A stretch of DNA of 64,000 nt from Siderastrea siderea (taxonomy: Eukaryota; Cnidaria; Anthozoa; Scleractinia; Rhizangiidae): positions 33,145,304 through 33,209,303 of the forward strand of contig OZ034971.1 of NCBI GenBank assembly GCA_964030785.1. The letters are read 5' to 3'. A program made the position numbers and the translations under genes. Shown here in pieces: positions 11,450 to 21,420 of the stretch. Below the pieces are notes generated by a model. It had not been told where the DNA came from, did not search any database, and saw only the letters and a list, made by a program, of their open reading frames with translations. Numbering within the stretch: the first letter of the stretch is position 1; the number at the start of each line of letters is the position of its first letter.

Positions 11450-11895
11450 TCTGATTAAGAAATCTACAGATTTTAAGACGGATTCCGCTCAACGTTCGAG
11501 CAATAAGTGCAAAAAATATTTACCAAAAAACTACTCATAGCACGGTAACATTTTAAATGCTATTTGAAACATCTCACTCTAGTTCACTTGCCCAAGTGAC
11601 CCCGCGATGAAATTCTCAAGCATTCTCAAGAAAATTAATTTCAAATCTCGTAAAAGTATGCTAAAAACGGGCGCCATTTTGTTTTGAACTGACATGAAGC
11701 GTCTTTTTAATTGAAATATTGATAACTTCAAATCCAATTTTCTCTCGCGGGGTCAGCTTGGGAGCAAAAGTAACGATAAGTTCTTCTTATCTGTTCTCAA
11801 AATGTGACAGTGCTGTAAGTATTTTTTTGGTAACTTAATTTTTGCACTTACTGCTCGAACGTTGAGCGGAAATCGTCTTAAGATCCGTGTTACTT
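11450..11895. repeat. MITE-like element with ~75-bp inverted ends
   Basis: The left end has CGCTCAACGTTCGAGCA followed by AAGTGCAAAAA and a run through TACC. The same order occurs inverted at 11815-11890. Outer parts also match (TTTTAAGACGGATTCC against TCTTAAGACGATTTCC). No coding sequence. Target duplication was not clear. Confidence 0.7.
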
Positions 11896-11908
11896 TTATC
11901 TCAAAAAT

Positions 11909-13223
11909 TAACCTGCGATCAGGCTCTATTTTCGTTTCGCTCGGTGAAACATTCAGGCGGGACGGGCGAAACGAAAAATAGAGCCTGATACAATTCTTCT
12001 ACGGAACGTCTGCCGCCCACTTTTTTTGATTGATTGACATTCAACAAAACAGCCAATCAAAATTTCTTCTGCTTGCGCGATCCTCGGTATGCAAATTTCC
12101 CATAACGGCAATTCGCAGAAAGTCACGTAAATGTCGGCAAAATAAGAAAATCATAGGCTACGATATATCTTCTAGGCACAAGTACTCAAATTTACACGAT
12201 TGCTAACTTGAAGGTTCCGGTACTGTACATGGTTGCTCTGTCTGAGCTGAAACTGAATGAAAATTCAAAACACGACGAGGTTGTCATGTACCAAAATATG
12301 CTTGCATGCTTGAATCATTTCCCATTTCAGGTGGTATCCGTAAATATTCTCTTCCCATTTGTCACCGATTTTCTGCGTAAAAAACCTTGGGCAATTAAGA
12401 GAAATACCTTCAGTTTCATTCTTTAGAATAAAGATATAAATAAAACCGTTTATAAACAAAGGAGTATTTTGTAATTTAATTCGAGAAGTGATAAATATTT
12501 GAAATTAGCAGCGAATTTTATCTCTAAGCGCAAGCAGCAGCGAATTTTAAAACGAAGAACATTTATTATAAAACTAGTCAGATCCTTTGATGTCAATGTC
12601 AGAGATCAATAAAACGACATGAATGAATAAACTGAAAATCGTTATTGCGACTTGATTGCGGTTCTCGCCAAACATCAGTTTACCGTTAAGTTTACCGAAT
12701 TATCGGTTGACTTGTTGATCATTCTTGGCGAAAGACACTTGCTCGTCTGCTGCTCGTTTTGTTTCGTAAAACGCGGAAACAGCCACTACTTTGTTCATGT
12801 TTTTAATATCAATACTAGTTGAAAGCCGTCAAATGAAAATTCCGCGACATGATGCGATAAAACGGAATACATACTTCACTGTTGCTGTACTTCTCTGCTC
12901 CAGGTGAGAGACAGCTTGCGTCAAACCGAACGCCATTCTCAGGAGAGAAAGAACTGGTGACAATTCTCCTAGAACGACGAGAATTTATTAGAGCAACAAA
13001 TTTTACTTCGGCAGACTTGGCGGTTGTGAGCGAGTCTCGTTGACAATTTACTTCCGTTGACAGCTCTATTGTTAAAGGGCCAATCAGATTGCGAGATTCC
13101 CGCGGCCAAAATTTGGCCGCCGACACGAACTCTTGTGAGAGATTGTATCAGGCCCTATTTTAGCGAGCGACCAACATAAGAGAATATGAGAGCGATGCTA
13201 AAATTCGGCCTGATCGCAGGTTA
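11909..13223. mobile_element. Non-autonomous 1.3-kb element, hairpin-forming ends, 9-bp TSD
   Basis: Begins TAACCTGCGATCAGG and ends with the reverse complement CCTGATCGCAGGTTA. CTCAAAAAT lies immediately outside on both sides (11900-11908, 13224-13232), a 9-bp target duplication. Each terminal ~90 bases is itself a fold-back (for example GGCTCTATTTTCGTTTCG and the inverted CGAAACGAAAAATAGAGCC). Mutator-like elements make 8-11 bp duplications, so a MULE relationship is plausible. No transposase is encoded; the interior frames show no protein resemblance. Confidence 0.8.
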
Positions 13224-13264
13224 CTCAAAAATCAATCTAGTTTGTCTGATTTTATTAACTGAAC

Positions 13265-13489
13265 AGTAGTATATCATGAATTAAATGAATACCACCTGAT
13301 TCTCAGGGGTTTATTTTCGATTTTAAACCCCCCACCATAATAAACAAGCTCCCTTTTCTCGCTTGTTTATTATGTGGGGGGTTTAAAATTCGAAAATAAA
13401 CCGCTGAGAATCAGGTAGTATTCATTTAATTCATGATATACTACTTAATAACCGAGATAAACCACCCAGCATAAAAAAAGAAGAAAAAC
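13265..13489 (+). repeat. Polinton left TIR containing a 181-bp palindrome
   Basis: Bases 13265-13349 and 13361-13445 are near-perfect reverse complements around an 11-base loop, so one strand can fold into a long hairpin. The TIR continues inward about 45 bases (GATAAACCACCCAGCATAAA) to match the right end at 29420-29464. Polinton TIRs are normally plain inverted repeats; a palindrome within each TIR puts four copies of the 85-bp arm in the element. Confidence 0.9.
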
Positions 13490-13540
13490 GAGAGATAATT
13501 TACAAACATTTGAAGAATTACATATATTGAAAATAACACA

Positions 13541-13810
13541 ATGGCAAGTTGTCGTCTTAGTCTCTTCACTATAAATCTATTTATTTGGTCTGCTTTTGGT
13601 TTGTTGAGCTGTTATGTTTATGGACCAACAGTTATTACTAACTTTCACACATTTTTAGTACTTATTGAAGCAAACACTCATCTGATGCTCCAATATCTTT
13701 TTTATACAGGATTGTTTATATTATCTGTGTCAGAAATAACGAAAATTGCACTGGGATCAGATCTCAACATTCGATCACCAATTAATATTGTTATTCAAGA
13801 AAAAAAATAA
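13541..13810 (+). CDS. Small two-helix membrane protein (Polinton accessory)
   Basis: 89 residues with two hydrophobic spans, roughly residues 7-31 and 47-65, separated by a polar loop, and a short charged tail. It is the first gene inside the left TIR and is read toward the polymerase gene. I recognise no enzyme motif. Hydrophobic small proteins recur in this position of anthozoan Polintons as I recall them, so a conserved accessory membrane protein is likely; function is unknown. Confidence 0.6.
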   Translation: MASCRLSLFTINLFIWSAFGLLSCYVYGPTVITNFHTFLVLIEANTHLMLQYLFYTGLFILSVSEITKIALGSDLNIRSPINIVIQEKK

Positions 13811-13913
13811 AACATCTGATATTATTTTTAAAATTTTTTCAATTATAGAATCACACACAAAAATTTTTTTTTTCAGTTAGAGAAATACACATCTTTGTTA
13901 TACCCAAGTTGTA

Positions 13914-16900
13914 ATGTCTGTGCTTAACATAAACATTGAAGAACTTTTGAAAGAACTTGATCCAGCAACGTTACAAGCTTTAGAGCAATTACTTGCAGAG
14001 GACGCTCCTGCTGTTCGAAAAACTATTCAGAATATATTGGATGAACCTATTTCTGAGAAAGTGGAGAAGAGTTTAGATAAACCTTTAATTCCTAAAACAT
14101 TTCAACCGACCGCTCCTCCTCGTAGAAGGGGGAGAAAAACACAAGAAATTTTGAGGAATTTTGATCCAATTTCTCGAGAAAACATCCGAAATGTTACAAA
14201 TTATCAGAATGAGATTCTTGATTTATATGATAATACCGAATATGAGGGAGAAGAGGTAAGAGGGCGCCGTTTCATTCGATGGCGCTTTATTCGAGGACTT
14301 GAAAGAGATCTTACACCTGATTTTATGACAAAAATACGAGAGAAAGTTAAAACATCTTTCTACGCTAGACATATTTTTTCATATCAGCTACGCAACATTG
14401 AAGACGATTCGTCAATTGTGATGTACACTAACATTGGCTCGCCTTGGTTTGAACGTTTTTCTGAGGCGGAGAAATGGTTGAGTGAGCGGGAGAAGGTACG
14501 CCTGGACCCTGACAACAAAAATAGACCGGACACGACATGGGTGTTTGAAAACCACTTCAATGTTGAGATAAAGGTTGTACTTGATCGTCAACCACTTTTA
14601 GGTACAGGTCTCTTACCAAAATGGCTGCGTGATTGTGCACGTGGGCGTGCGGGTCCAATGATTGCTCTTGATACTTACCAAGACAATTTATGTCTTTGTC
14701 GTTGTATTGCGGTACACCGAGGTTTAAGACCAGATCGGAGTACAACGGCAGCACGGGAACTTGCTAAGAGTTTCTTTAACCTCATAGCTACTCCACAAGA
14801 TTGCCGGAAAACATGTTTAGATGAACTTGATGAGGTTGAAAAACATCTTAATAAAAAACAAATTTTCAAAGATTGGTTGGGTATTCGTGTATGTGAGCCT
14901 GAACGTATGGGGGATGGTGAAGTGGTATGGCATCTTAGAAGGAAACCACCAGCCAAGTTAACAAATATTTTGACAATTGGAATTTATGAAGGGCATGCTT
15001 TCATTATAAAAGATATTTCAAAGCTTGCAAAAATTTATGCATGTGTTCATTGCCGTTCAAGATTTACTCAAGCTTGCAATCTTCAACGGCATATCCAAAC
15101 ATGTGCGCAAGGGAAGACGGTGATTGAATGTCCGGCCGAAAAAGTTGAATTACCACAAACAGCTTTTGAGAAAGCTTTTCATCCAAAACATTCATCTTCT
15201 CCAGAATCTCTTCGCTGGCTTGAACAAGAAGCAGCACTTCGTAAAATTCACATTCACCACGCTGCCTGCGGACATGGAGGTGAAAGATGGGTTGAGCGTG
15301 CACCTGTAGACGGTTATAACCATGAAACAAAGACTGTTTTTCAATATCATGGATGTCATTGGCATGGATGTCGAAAATGTTACTCTCATGATCGAAATAG
15401 AATTATTACTCATCATGACCAAACAAGAGAAGATAGATTTAAAGCAACTGTTGAACGTACACAAAAGCTTCGAGCTGCTGGCTACCATGTAATCGAGGTA
15501 TGGTCTTGTGAAGTAGGAGAAATAAATATAAAGTTACCAAAGACTCAAATACAAAGTTATCCATACGCTATATTATATGACTTTGAAGCATACGGAGATA
15601 AAAATCAGAGAAAGGAACCTACAGGCATGTTAACTATCGAAAACACACACGTTCCAATTTCTGTTAGCATAGGTGACACTTTAGAAAGAGAACCTACCCA
15701 CATCTGTGAAAAAGATCCTGCGAATTTGGTTCATAAGTTTATGGAAGAACTTGAGAGGCGTGGGAAAAACATTCGGGACCAAGTAAGAGCAGCGTTCATA
15801 CCTGAAGATATGAATATGCTTACAAAAGCACAGCGCCTCAAAATAGAAGAATGGTGTAATCAGGTGCCAGTTCTTGGTTTTAACTCCGGGCGATATGATT
15901 TGAATCTTATCAGAGAACATTTCGCGGAACGTTTATCTGATACAGCTGGTAAAGTAAGAGTTGCAAAAAATGGAAACAAAATTATGCTCATTTTGACTAA
16001 AAACTTTCGCTTTCTCGACATCATAAACTACTTAGGTCCGGGTACAAGTTATGAGAAATGGGTGAAAGCCTACGAATGCGAAACTATAAAATCGTGGTTT
16101 CCGTATGAATGGTTTGACACACCTGAAAAACTTGATTTTCGCGGACTTCCGAAATATGAGGATTGGTATTCGAAGCTGAAGGGTGGTTATGTTCTCACGC
16201 GGGGTGAATGGGATGGGTGCCAGCGTCTGTTCAAAGAAAAGGGAATGTGTACCTTCGCAGACTGGCTGCGTTACTACAATAATATCGATGTAGCTCTTGG
16301 CCTCGAGGCTCTGGAAAAGATGCGTGCTTTCTACACTGATAAAGGAATCGATATTTTGAAAGATGCTGTCAGTATCCCAGGTGTTAGTTTACACTACTTA
16401 CTCCGCGGATGTTTTGAGAGGGGCGCGGATCTTTACAGCCCGTGCAAAGAAGCGTATGAGATGTTGAAAGAAGCTGTTGTCGGCGGCCCCAGCCTTGTTT
16501 TCACATGATACCATGAAGTTGGAATCACGAAGATAAGGTCTCATCGAATAGCGGAACCCCGTCTTTGCAAAAATATAGTGGGTTACGACGCCAATGCTTT
16601 GTATTTGTCAACCATGCTTAGAGACATGCCTTGTGGAAATGGAAGGGTCGTGAAATACAATAACGAAGCCGCCGCTCCCATACTAACACAAAGGCTCAAA
16701 GAAGAAAAATGGTTCGGATTTGCAGAAGTTGATATAAAGATCCCTGAGCACGTACACCCAAAGTTTGAGGAAATGTGTCCGTTCTTCCACAACAAAGAGG
16801 TGCCAGTTGAAGCTGTTCCTCAACATATGCTTGACTACCTACAACGAACGAAGCGGAACCGCGGAGACGGAAAGAAGTTAGTGGGAGCATTGTCTGCAAA

Positions 16901-17834
16901 GAAGATATTATTATACGCTCCTCTACTTAGATGGTATCTTGAGCATGGAGCAGTGATCACAAATGTTTATCGAACGATTGACTATCAACCAACAAAAATA
17001 TTCACATGGTTTGTAGAGCAAGTTACTGAAGCTCGTAGAACTGGAGATAAAGAAAAAAGCAAGGCGCTGCTGGCTGAGGTATTCAAACTGTTAGGAAATA
17101 GTGGGTACGGGAAGCTCATCGAAGCCTTGGAGCGGCAAACAAACACCATTTACACCAAAGACGAGAAGGTAGTCGACAGAGCCTTGCGAAGTGCATATTT
17201 CAGTGATCTTGACGAGATCGGGCAGGCGTATGAGCTGGAAAGCCGAAAGCCTCGGATCACAATCAGAAGACCATTTCAGGTAGGAATAGCTGTATATCAA
17301 CTGGCTAAACTTCGAATGCTTGAATTCTATTATGACTTTCTTGACAGATATTTTGACAGAAGAGATTTCGAATTGATTCAGATGGACACAGACAGCAATT
17401 ACATGGCAATCAGCGCAGAAAAGTTGGAAGACATTGTTAAACCAGAGCTGCAAACAGAATTTGAGGCAAAAAAGCAAGAGTGGTTAGCTTGGGACAAGTG
17501 GAGCACTCGGACCCCTGGGCTCTTTAAACTCGAATGTGAAGGCAGCAGAATGATTGCACTCTGCTCAAAATGTTATTTCGTCGACGAATCTGAGGGTAAA
17601 AAAAAGAAGTTCAGCACGAAAGGGGTGTCGAAGAAGCAAAACGAGATCACGTGGCAGCGTTTCAAGAAAGCTTTGGAAGGCAGCAAGGACATAGCAACTA
17701 ATAGAGGTTTCAGGATGCGGGACGGGCAAATGGTCACTTACGAACAGCAGAAGCTGGGGTTGAGCGCTTACTACGACAAACGCTGGGTATTGGAAGACGG
17801 CATTCACACAGAACCGATTGAGTTTCATTGTTAG
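13914..17834 (+). pseudogene. polB: Protein-primed DNA polymerase B (pPolB), one in-frame stop
   Basis: The frame spans about 1306 codons and is broken only by a TGA at 16506-16508; both sides stay in the same frame. Visible parts in order: basic N-terminal region; C2H2-like finger near residues 374-398; a Cys/His-rich GCHWHGCRKCY segment near 480 typical of Polinton polymerases; exonuclease motif DFEAYG near 555 and FNSGRYDLNL further on; then polymerase motif A (YDANALYLS, ~889), motif B (LLGNSGYGK, ~1059) and motif C (MDTDSNYM, ~1156). It would replicate the element from its ends using a protein primer. The stop falls just before motif A, separating exonuclease from polymerase. A C-to-T change at a CpG would explain it; readthrough is an untested alternative. 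Its end overlaps the convergent integrase by four bases. Confidence 0.9.
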
Positions 17835-18832
17835 ATTGCTGGTGGTAGTTGTGTATCTGGAGGGACAACCAAAAGCTCTTCGCGGACAAACCAGCGTTTT
17901 GGTTCGTCAAACAAATAATAGATAACCGGTGCGTCTGGTTTTATCATAATCTTTTCAATCTGATAAACATTCAAAGACCAGATTGGGTCGGTTGCTCTTC
18001 GCCGGCCACCTTCAAGTTCACCAGGTTGATAGAGATAGCGAACACTTAAACCGGAGGGGAGCTTTTTTTCGTTCACACCAACAGGTCTCAAATAAGGTGT
18101 TGAGGATTTGGATGGAACAGTTTTCTCTTTGATGGCATCAACAGGTTTTTGACCAGTCAGTCGAGTAACTTCTTTATTCAAAGCTAAAATAACAGCGGGC
18201 AGTCGGGCCACCCATTCAGTCGATCTTTTGTCTTCTGGGAGGCGCATTTCAACCCCATATTGGTGTCCAAACAGTCTTTCAGCCAGGGTGCGGTTGAATC
18301 TTTCAACGATAGCTTGATCACGGTGAATATCCACACGGCCGCGTCTAACCTCGACATTATGTTTCGAAAGAAGTTGGTTCATAGCACCCATAAACTCACG
18401 ACCAGGATCGACTTGAAGCAGTTTCGGCCACTTTAAAGGACCACGACTATAAATCCGTTCCAGAGCAGCTGAAACTTCGTTAGCCTCTTTTGTGGTTAAC
18501 GGTTCGGCCTCTTTGTATCGAGAGGCCACATCTACCACTGTGAGGGCATATTTAAGAGTTTTACGGGAGCGTGGTGGGCGATCGTGTGGGAGATACAGAA
18601 AATCGGCTTGGTGAACTTTGTTTGGAACAGGAACATCAAATTTCGGCCTTGGAATGTACCGTGGGGCTGGTAAATAAACCTGCCAAAGAGCTTGCTTTAT
18701 CAACCAGTTTTGAGCCACATCTTCCGAGACTTTCGCTGCCTGGGCTAATTTTTTAATTGCTGCAAACCCTTTCCAATACCCTTGCGGGCTGTAATAAATT
18801 TTTGACAACCTATTGAAAATGCACGTGCGCAT
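17831..18832 (-). CDS. int: Polinton integrase (retroviral-type)
   Basis: Complete 333-residue frame. An N-terminal helical region (residues ~15-50) precedes the rve core with D77 (HQADFLY), D142 (VDPGREF) and E177 (AIVERFN); the spacing between the last two is 35 positions. A C-terminal module (residues ~260-325, ending in WFVREELLVV) looks like the chromodomain-type tail often found in these integrases. It would process and join the element's ends to target DNA. It is convergent with the polymerase and divergent from the zinc-ribbon gene 22 bases upstream, an AT-rich gap likely to hold both promoters. All catalytic residues are present, so the protein may be functional. Confidence 0.93.
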   Translation of the reverse strand: MRTCIFNRLSKIYYSPQGYWKGFAAIKKLAQAAKVSEDVAQNWLIKQALWQVYLPAPRYIPRPKFDVPVPNKVHQADFLYLPHDRPPRSRKTLKYALTVVDVASRYKEAEPLTTKEANEVSAALERIYSRGPLKWPKLLQVDPGREFMGAMNQLLSKHNVEVRRGRVDIHRDQAIVERFNRTLAERLFGHQYGVEMRLPEDKRSTEWVARLPAVILALNKEVTRLTGQKPVDAIKEKTVPSKSSTPYLRPVGVNEKKLPSGLSVRYLYQPGELEGGRRRATDPIWSLNVYQIEKIMIKPDAPVIYYLFDEPKRWFVREELLVVPPDTQLPPAI

Positions 18833-18854
18833 TGTATACCATACACAATAAAAA

Positions 18855-19430
18855 ATGGACGAATCGTTTGGTTGTTTGCAAAATGAGAAAATTTCGACAA
18901 AAAAAATATTGCAAGAATTTTTGCAAAAAAGAAATGAATTATACTTATGCCTGCCAACAAAAAAAATTAATCGTTGTCCTTCATGCGAGGAGCAATTATT
19001 TTCTGTGGTGAATGAGTTCTGTCGTGCATGTCCAAAGTGTGGTAGAGTGTTTGAATATGATTATGATTATGATGATGAACAGTTACAAGAAGAAAATCGG
19101 GGAAGAATTTTTTTCATTGCGAACCCTACGACTAAATTTCATTTAAAAAATGTTTTTCGAAAATGGAACATTGACAAAATGTTTTCTTCGAGCGAGTTCA
19201 ATTTTCTTGGTAACGTTATTGCTCAATTCAAGGGGATAACTGGCAAGTCAGTGAACTACCCCTGTTTTCTGTATAATTATTTTGAAATAGTACCTTCTGA
19301 ATGCTGGCCCAACAAAAAAGAAATTATGGAATCTATTTCTCATCACCTTCCTAAAACCTTAGCAAGCAGGCGGCGCGCAAAACAGGAGTTTGAAAAGTGG
19401 TGGTTGAAAAACAATCAAGGTTCTTCATAA
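18855..19430 (+). CDS. Zinc-ribbon protein (possible viral transcription-factor-like)
   Basis: 191 residues. Cysteines in CPSCEEQL and CRACPKCGRVF form a two-knuckle zinc ribbon near residues 40-65, followed by an acidic YDYDYDDE stretch and an alpha-helical C-terminal half with NYPCFLYNYF. A zinc ribbon followed by such a helical domain recalls the VLTF3-like late transcription factors of large DNA viruses and virophages, but the resemblance is by eye and weak. A TFIIB-like or unrelated zinc protein is possible. It overlaps the 3' end of the PLA2-like gene by 16 bases. Confidence 0.6.
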   Translation: MDESFGCLQNEKISTKKILQEFLQKRNELYLCLPTKKINRCPSCEEQLFSVVNEFCRACPKCGRVFEYDYDYDDEQLQEENRGRIFFIANPTTKFHLKNVFRKWNIDKMFSSSEFNFLGNVIAQFKGITGKSVNYPCFLYNYFEIVPSECWPNKKEIMESISHHLPKTLASRRRAKQEFEKWWLKNNQGSS

Positions 19431-20228
19431 ACATTTTCATATTTGCCTGTTTTCGGGTTTTTCACCAAACGCATGACAGTACCCTTTTTTGGATGAGTCC
19501 AAAATTTCTTGCTTGTGACACCAGTTGGACCTGTGAAAGCATTTTTCGCAATATCACCTGACCAATACCGATCGAATACATGTTTTGTGGAAGGAATCAT
19601 TTTTTTTGTCAAAGTTTCAGCAAATTTCACTACTTCCAATGGTTTATCCAAAACACCAGTACCTTTTTGTTGTTTCAAACCCAACCCTAACTTTTGTTTA
19701 GCATTGATTGCATTTCTTGCAGCCGTATGACCCCACTGCCTTTGTTTGTAAGGAACTGCGTCAAGAGCCTTCACCATTTTTTTATCCGCTTTGTGTTTGC
19801 ATTTTTTGAGATTTTCACCGTATTTTTTTCACGGTTGGAACAAACATCATAATCAACATCATGTTGCATAGCAATCGCATCTGTTGCACCTGTGTCGGTT
19901 TCTGATATATTTCCAAGATTTCTCCAGTTTCTGGATCGTATTTCACCTGCTTTTCAAGAGGATTGTATGGCCCTGTGAAATTATGTCCCGGCAATGTCCA
20001 ACCTTTTTTGGTTTCGGAAATTTTCCTATTGCTGCATGTATATCAATACCACTGCCCTCCGCGTGGGAGGGCTCACCTAGTTTCTCGGCATAAAACGTGT
20101 TTCTGTTATTCCGCAACTAGCGCATTTTGCTTTTAAGAGTTTTCGATTGTTCTTTGTGATTACAACTTTTTCACTTCCCTGCACATTGGGCGTGTGCCGC
20201 TTTTCTTTCACACAGTACACTTCCATTG
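19415..20228 (-). pseudogene. Zinc-ribbon + phospholipase A2-like protein, frameshifted
   Basis: Read from 20228 downward: ~50 residues with YCV and CASCG cysteines like a small zinc-binding domain, then a linker, then GWTLPGHNFTGPYNPLEKQ and DAIAMQHDVDYDVC, which carry the glycine loop and the His-Asp pair of the parvovirus-type PLA2-like fold. A basic C-terminal part follows (open from 19777 to 19415). At least four frame changes break it, near 20085, 20010 (A-run), 19890 and 19810. Parvoviruses use such a lipase to leave endosomes; related domains occur in Polinton-encoded proteins. Indels sit in short homopolymers, so some might be assembly errors. Confidence 0.7.
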
Positions 20229-20236
20229 TATATATC

Positions 20237-20716
20237 TTATGAAAAATAATTTTTCACTATTTCCTCGTTTTGAAGTAAATCGTTGGAGAACATTTTCAAA
20301 ATATCGGCAAAACTTGTTCCTTTATTTCTTTCGTTTAAAAAGAGAAGGCAGTAATAACCACATCTCACACTTTGTTCCCATTGAATTTGGTTATCATTTC
20401 TGAAAAAATGTGTCATCCCGTGCATTGACATTTCTTTTTCCCATTCCAAAGGTGTTGGAAGCCCAAATGAATCGAAATACTCGTAAGTACCTTTGTCTTT
20501 GGCAGGCCAACAACATACCCAGTGAGTTCCCAAACTTCCAAAATCATCCAAGTTTATAATACATGGAGAATGAAACAAGGGTTTTGTTTCGTTTCTGCTA
20601 AAAATACCTTTGATGGGGATTCGTAAAAAGTTGCACCATTTTCTCAGGTCAATTTTGGATAGAGGTTTATCTTCAAATGTCAGATTTTTTTTTTCAATTG
20701 ATAATAATCGTCCCAA
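20237..20716 (-). CDS. pro: Adenain/Ulp1-like cysteine protease
   Basis: 159 residues, intact. Candidate catalytic residues are His65 (THWVCCW), Asp82 in EYFDSFG and Cys119 in SVRCGYYC, in the order H-D-C of the adenovirus protease/Ulp1 family. In adenoviruses this enzyme trims precursor capsid proteins during maturation; Polintons carry it as a core gene. Its start overlaps the end of the upstream hydrophobic-protein gene by 37 bases. Length is at the short end for the family but typical of Polintons. Confidence 0.9.
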   Translation of the reverse strand: MGRLLSIEKKNLTFEDKPLSKIDLRKWCNFLRIPIKGIFSRNETKPLFHSPCIINLDDFGSLGTHWVCCWPAKDKGTYEYFDSFGLPTPLEWEKEMSMHGMTHFFRNDNQIQWEQSVRCGYYCLLFLNERNKGTSFADILKMFSNDLLQNEEIVKNYFS

Positions 20717-21390
20717 GTTCCAAAAAAAGGTGGAGATTGAATTTGCATTCCTTTACCTTTAGGAGGTGGAGGGAGGGGTGGTGCTCGTCGTTGTCGTGAG
20801 CGTGGTGGTGGTTGAGTTTGCATACCTTTTCCTATTATTTTTCGTACTAAATCAAGAGCCAAAGGTACATCGATAGACGCCAACATACCAAGGAAGCCAC
20901 CATACTGTGCGCCACCTCCTTTTACTAAACCTTTTCCAACAAGATATTGTTCTGCCGCCTTTTTCTGAGTAGGAGTCATTCGCTGGACAAGTTTATAAAG
21001 CTCAATTTCCTTCGGCCCAAAACCCTTTCCGAATATCTTTTTCAGCACCTTTTCAGCGCCGAAACTCAAACCTGCACTTGCTAATGCTCCAAGGGCTGGC
21101 TTTATCAAAGGTCTTGCCAAACCTAGCATAGCAGAAAACAAACTTCCACCGCGCTGCGCAGTATTTTGAATCTGGGTCTGGCTTAATTTTATTTCCATTC
21201 CTTTACCTGCTGCTGAGGTTTTTTTTAGTCACGAGATTTGAGTAGTAGTGAGAAGGAGTTCGTCACCTCGCCCAATTTGGCCTGGTTTGACTCTCAGAGT
21301 GACAGCTGTCTTCGAAACATAAGCTTTTTGAAGTTTCTTTTTCTGACCATCAGTCAGTGCAATTTTATATGGATGATAAGTTGTGCTCAT
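20680..21390 (-). pseudogene. Small hydrophobic/basic virion-type protein, one in-frame stop
   Basis: From an ATG at 21390 the frame runs 53 codons to a TGA (21229-21231) and then continues in the same frame to 20680 as a 172-residue open part, about 236 codons in all. The second part has a glycine-rich amphipathic stretch (LGALASAGLSFGAEKVLKK), Gly-Gly sites (RGGSLF, KGGGAQYGG) that resemble adenain cleavage sites, a second hydrophobic helix (FLGMLASIDVPLALDLV) and a Pro-rich tail. This layout recalls small core or membrane-active capsid proteins of adenoviruses (pX/pVI type) and is shared by anthozoan Polintons. If the stop is genuine, the downstream ATG at 21198 could still give the C-terminal part. 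Confidence 0.65.
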
Positions 21391-21420
21391 CGTGTGTATA
21401 TTATATTCAGAATTTTTTGT

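Noticed and set aside
12208..12426. Open frame inside the 9-bp-TSD element
   Set aside because: No protein resemblance, weak composition, and an equally long overlapping frame on the other strand.
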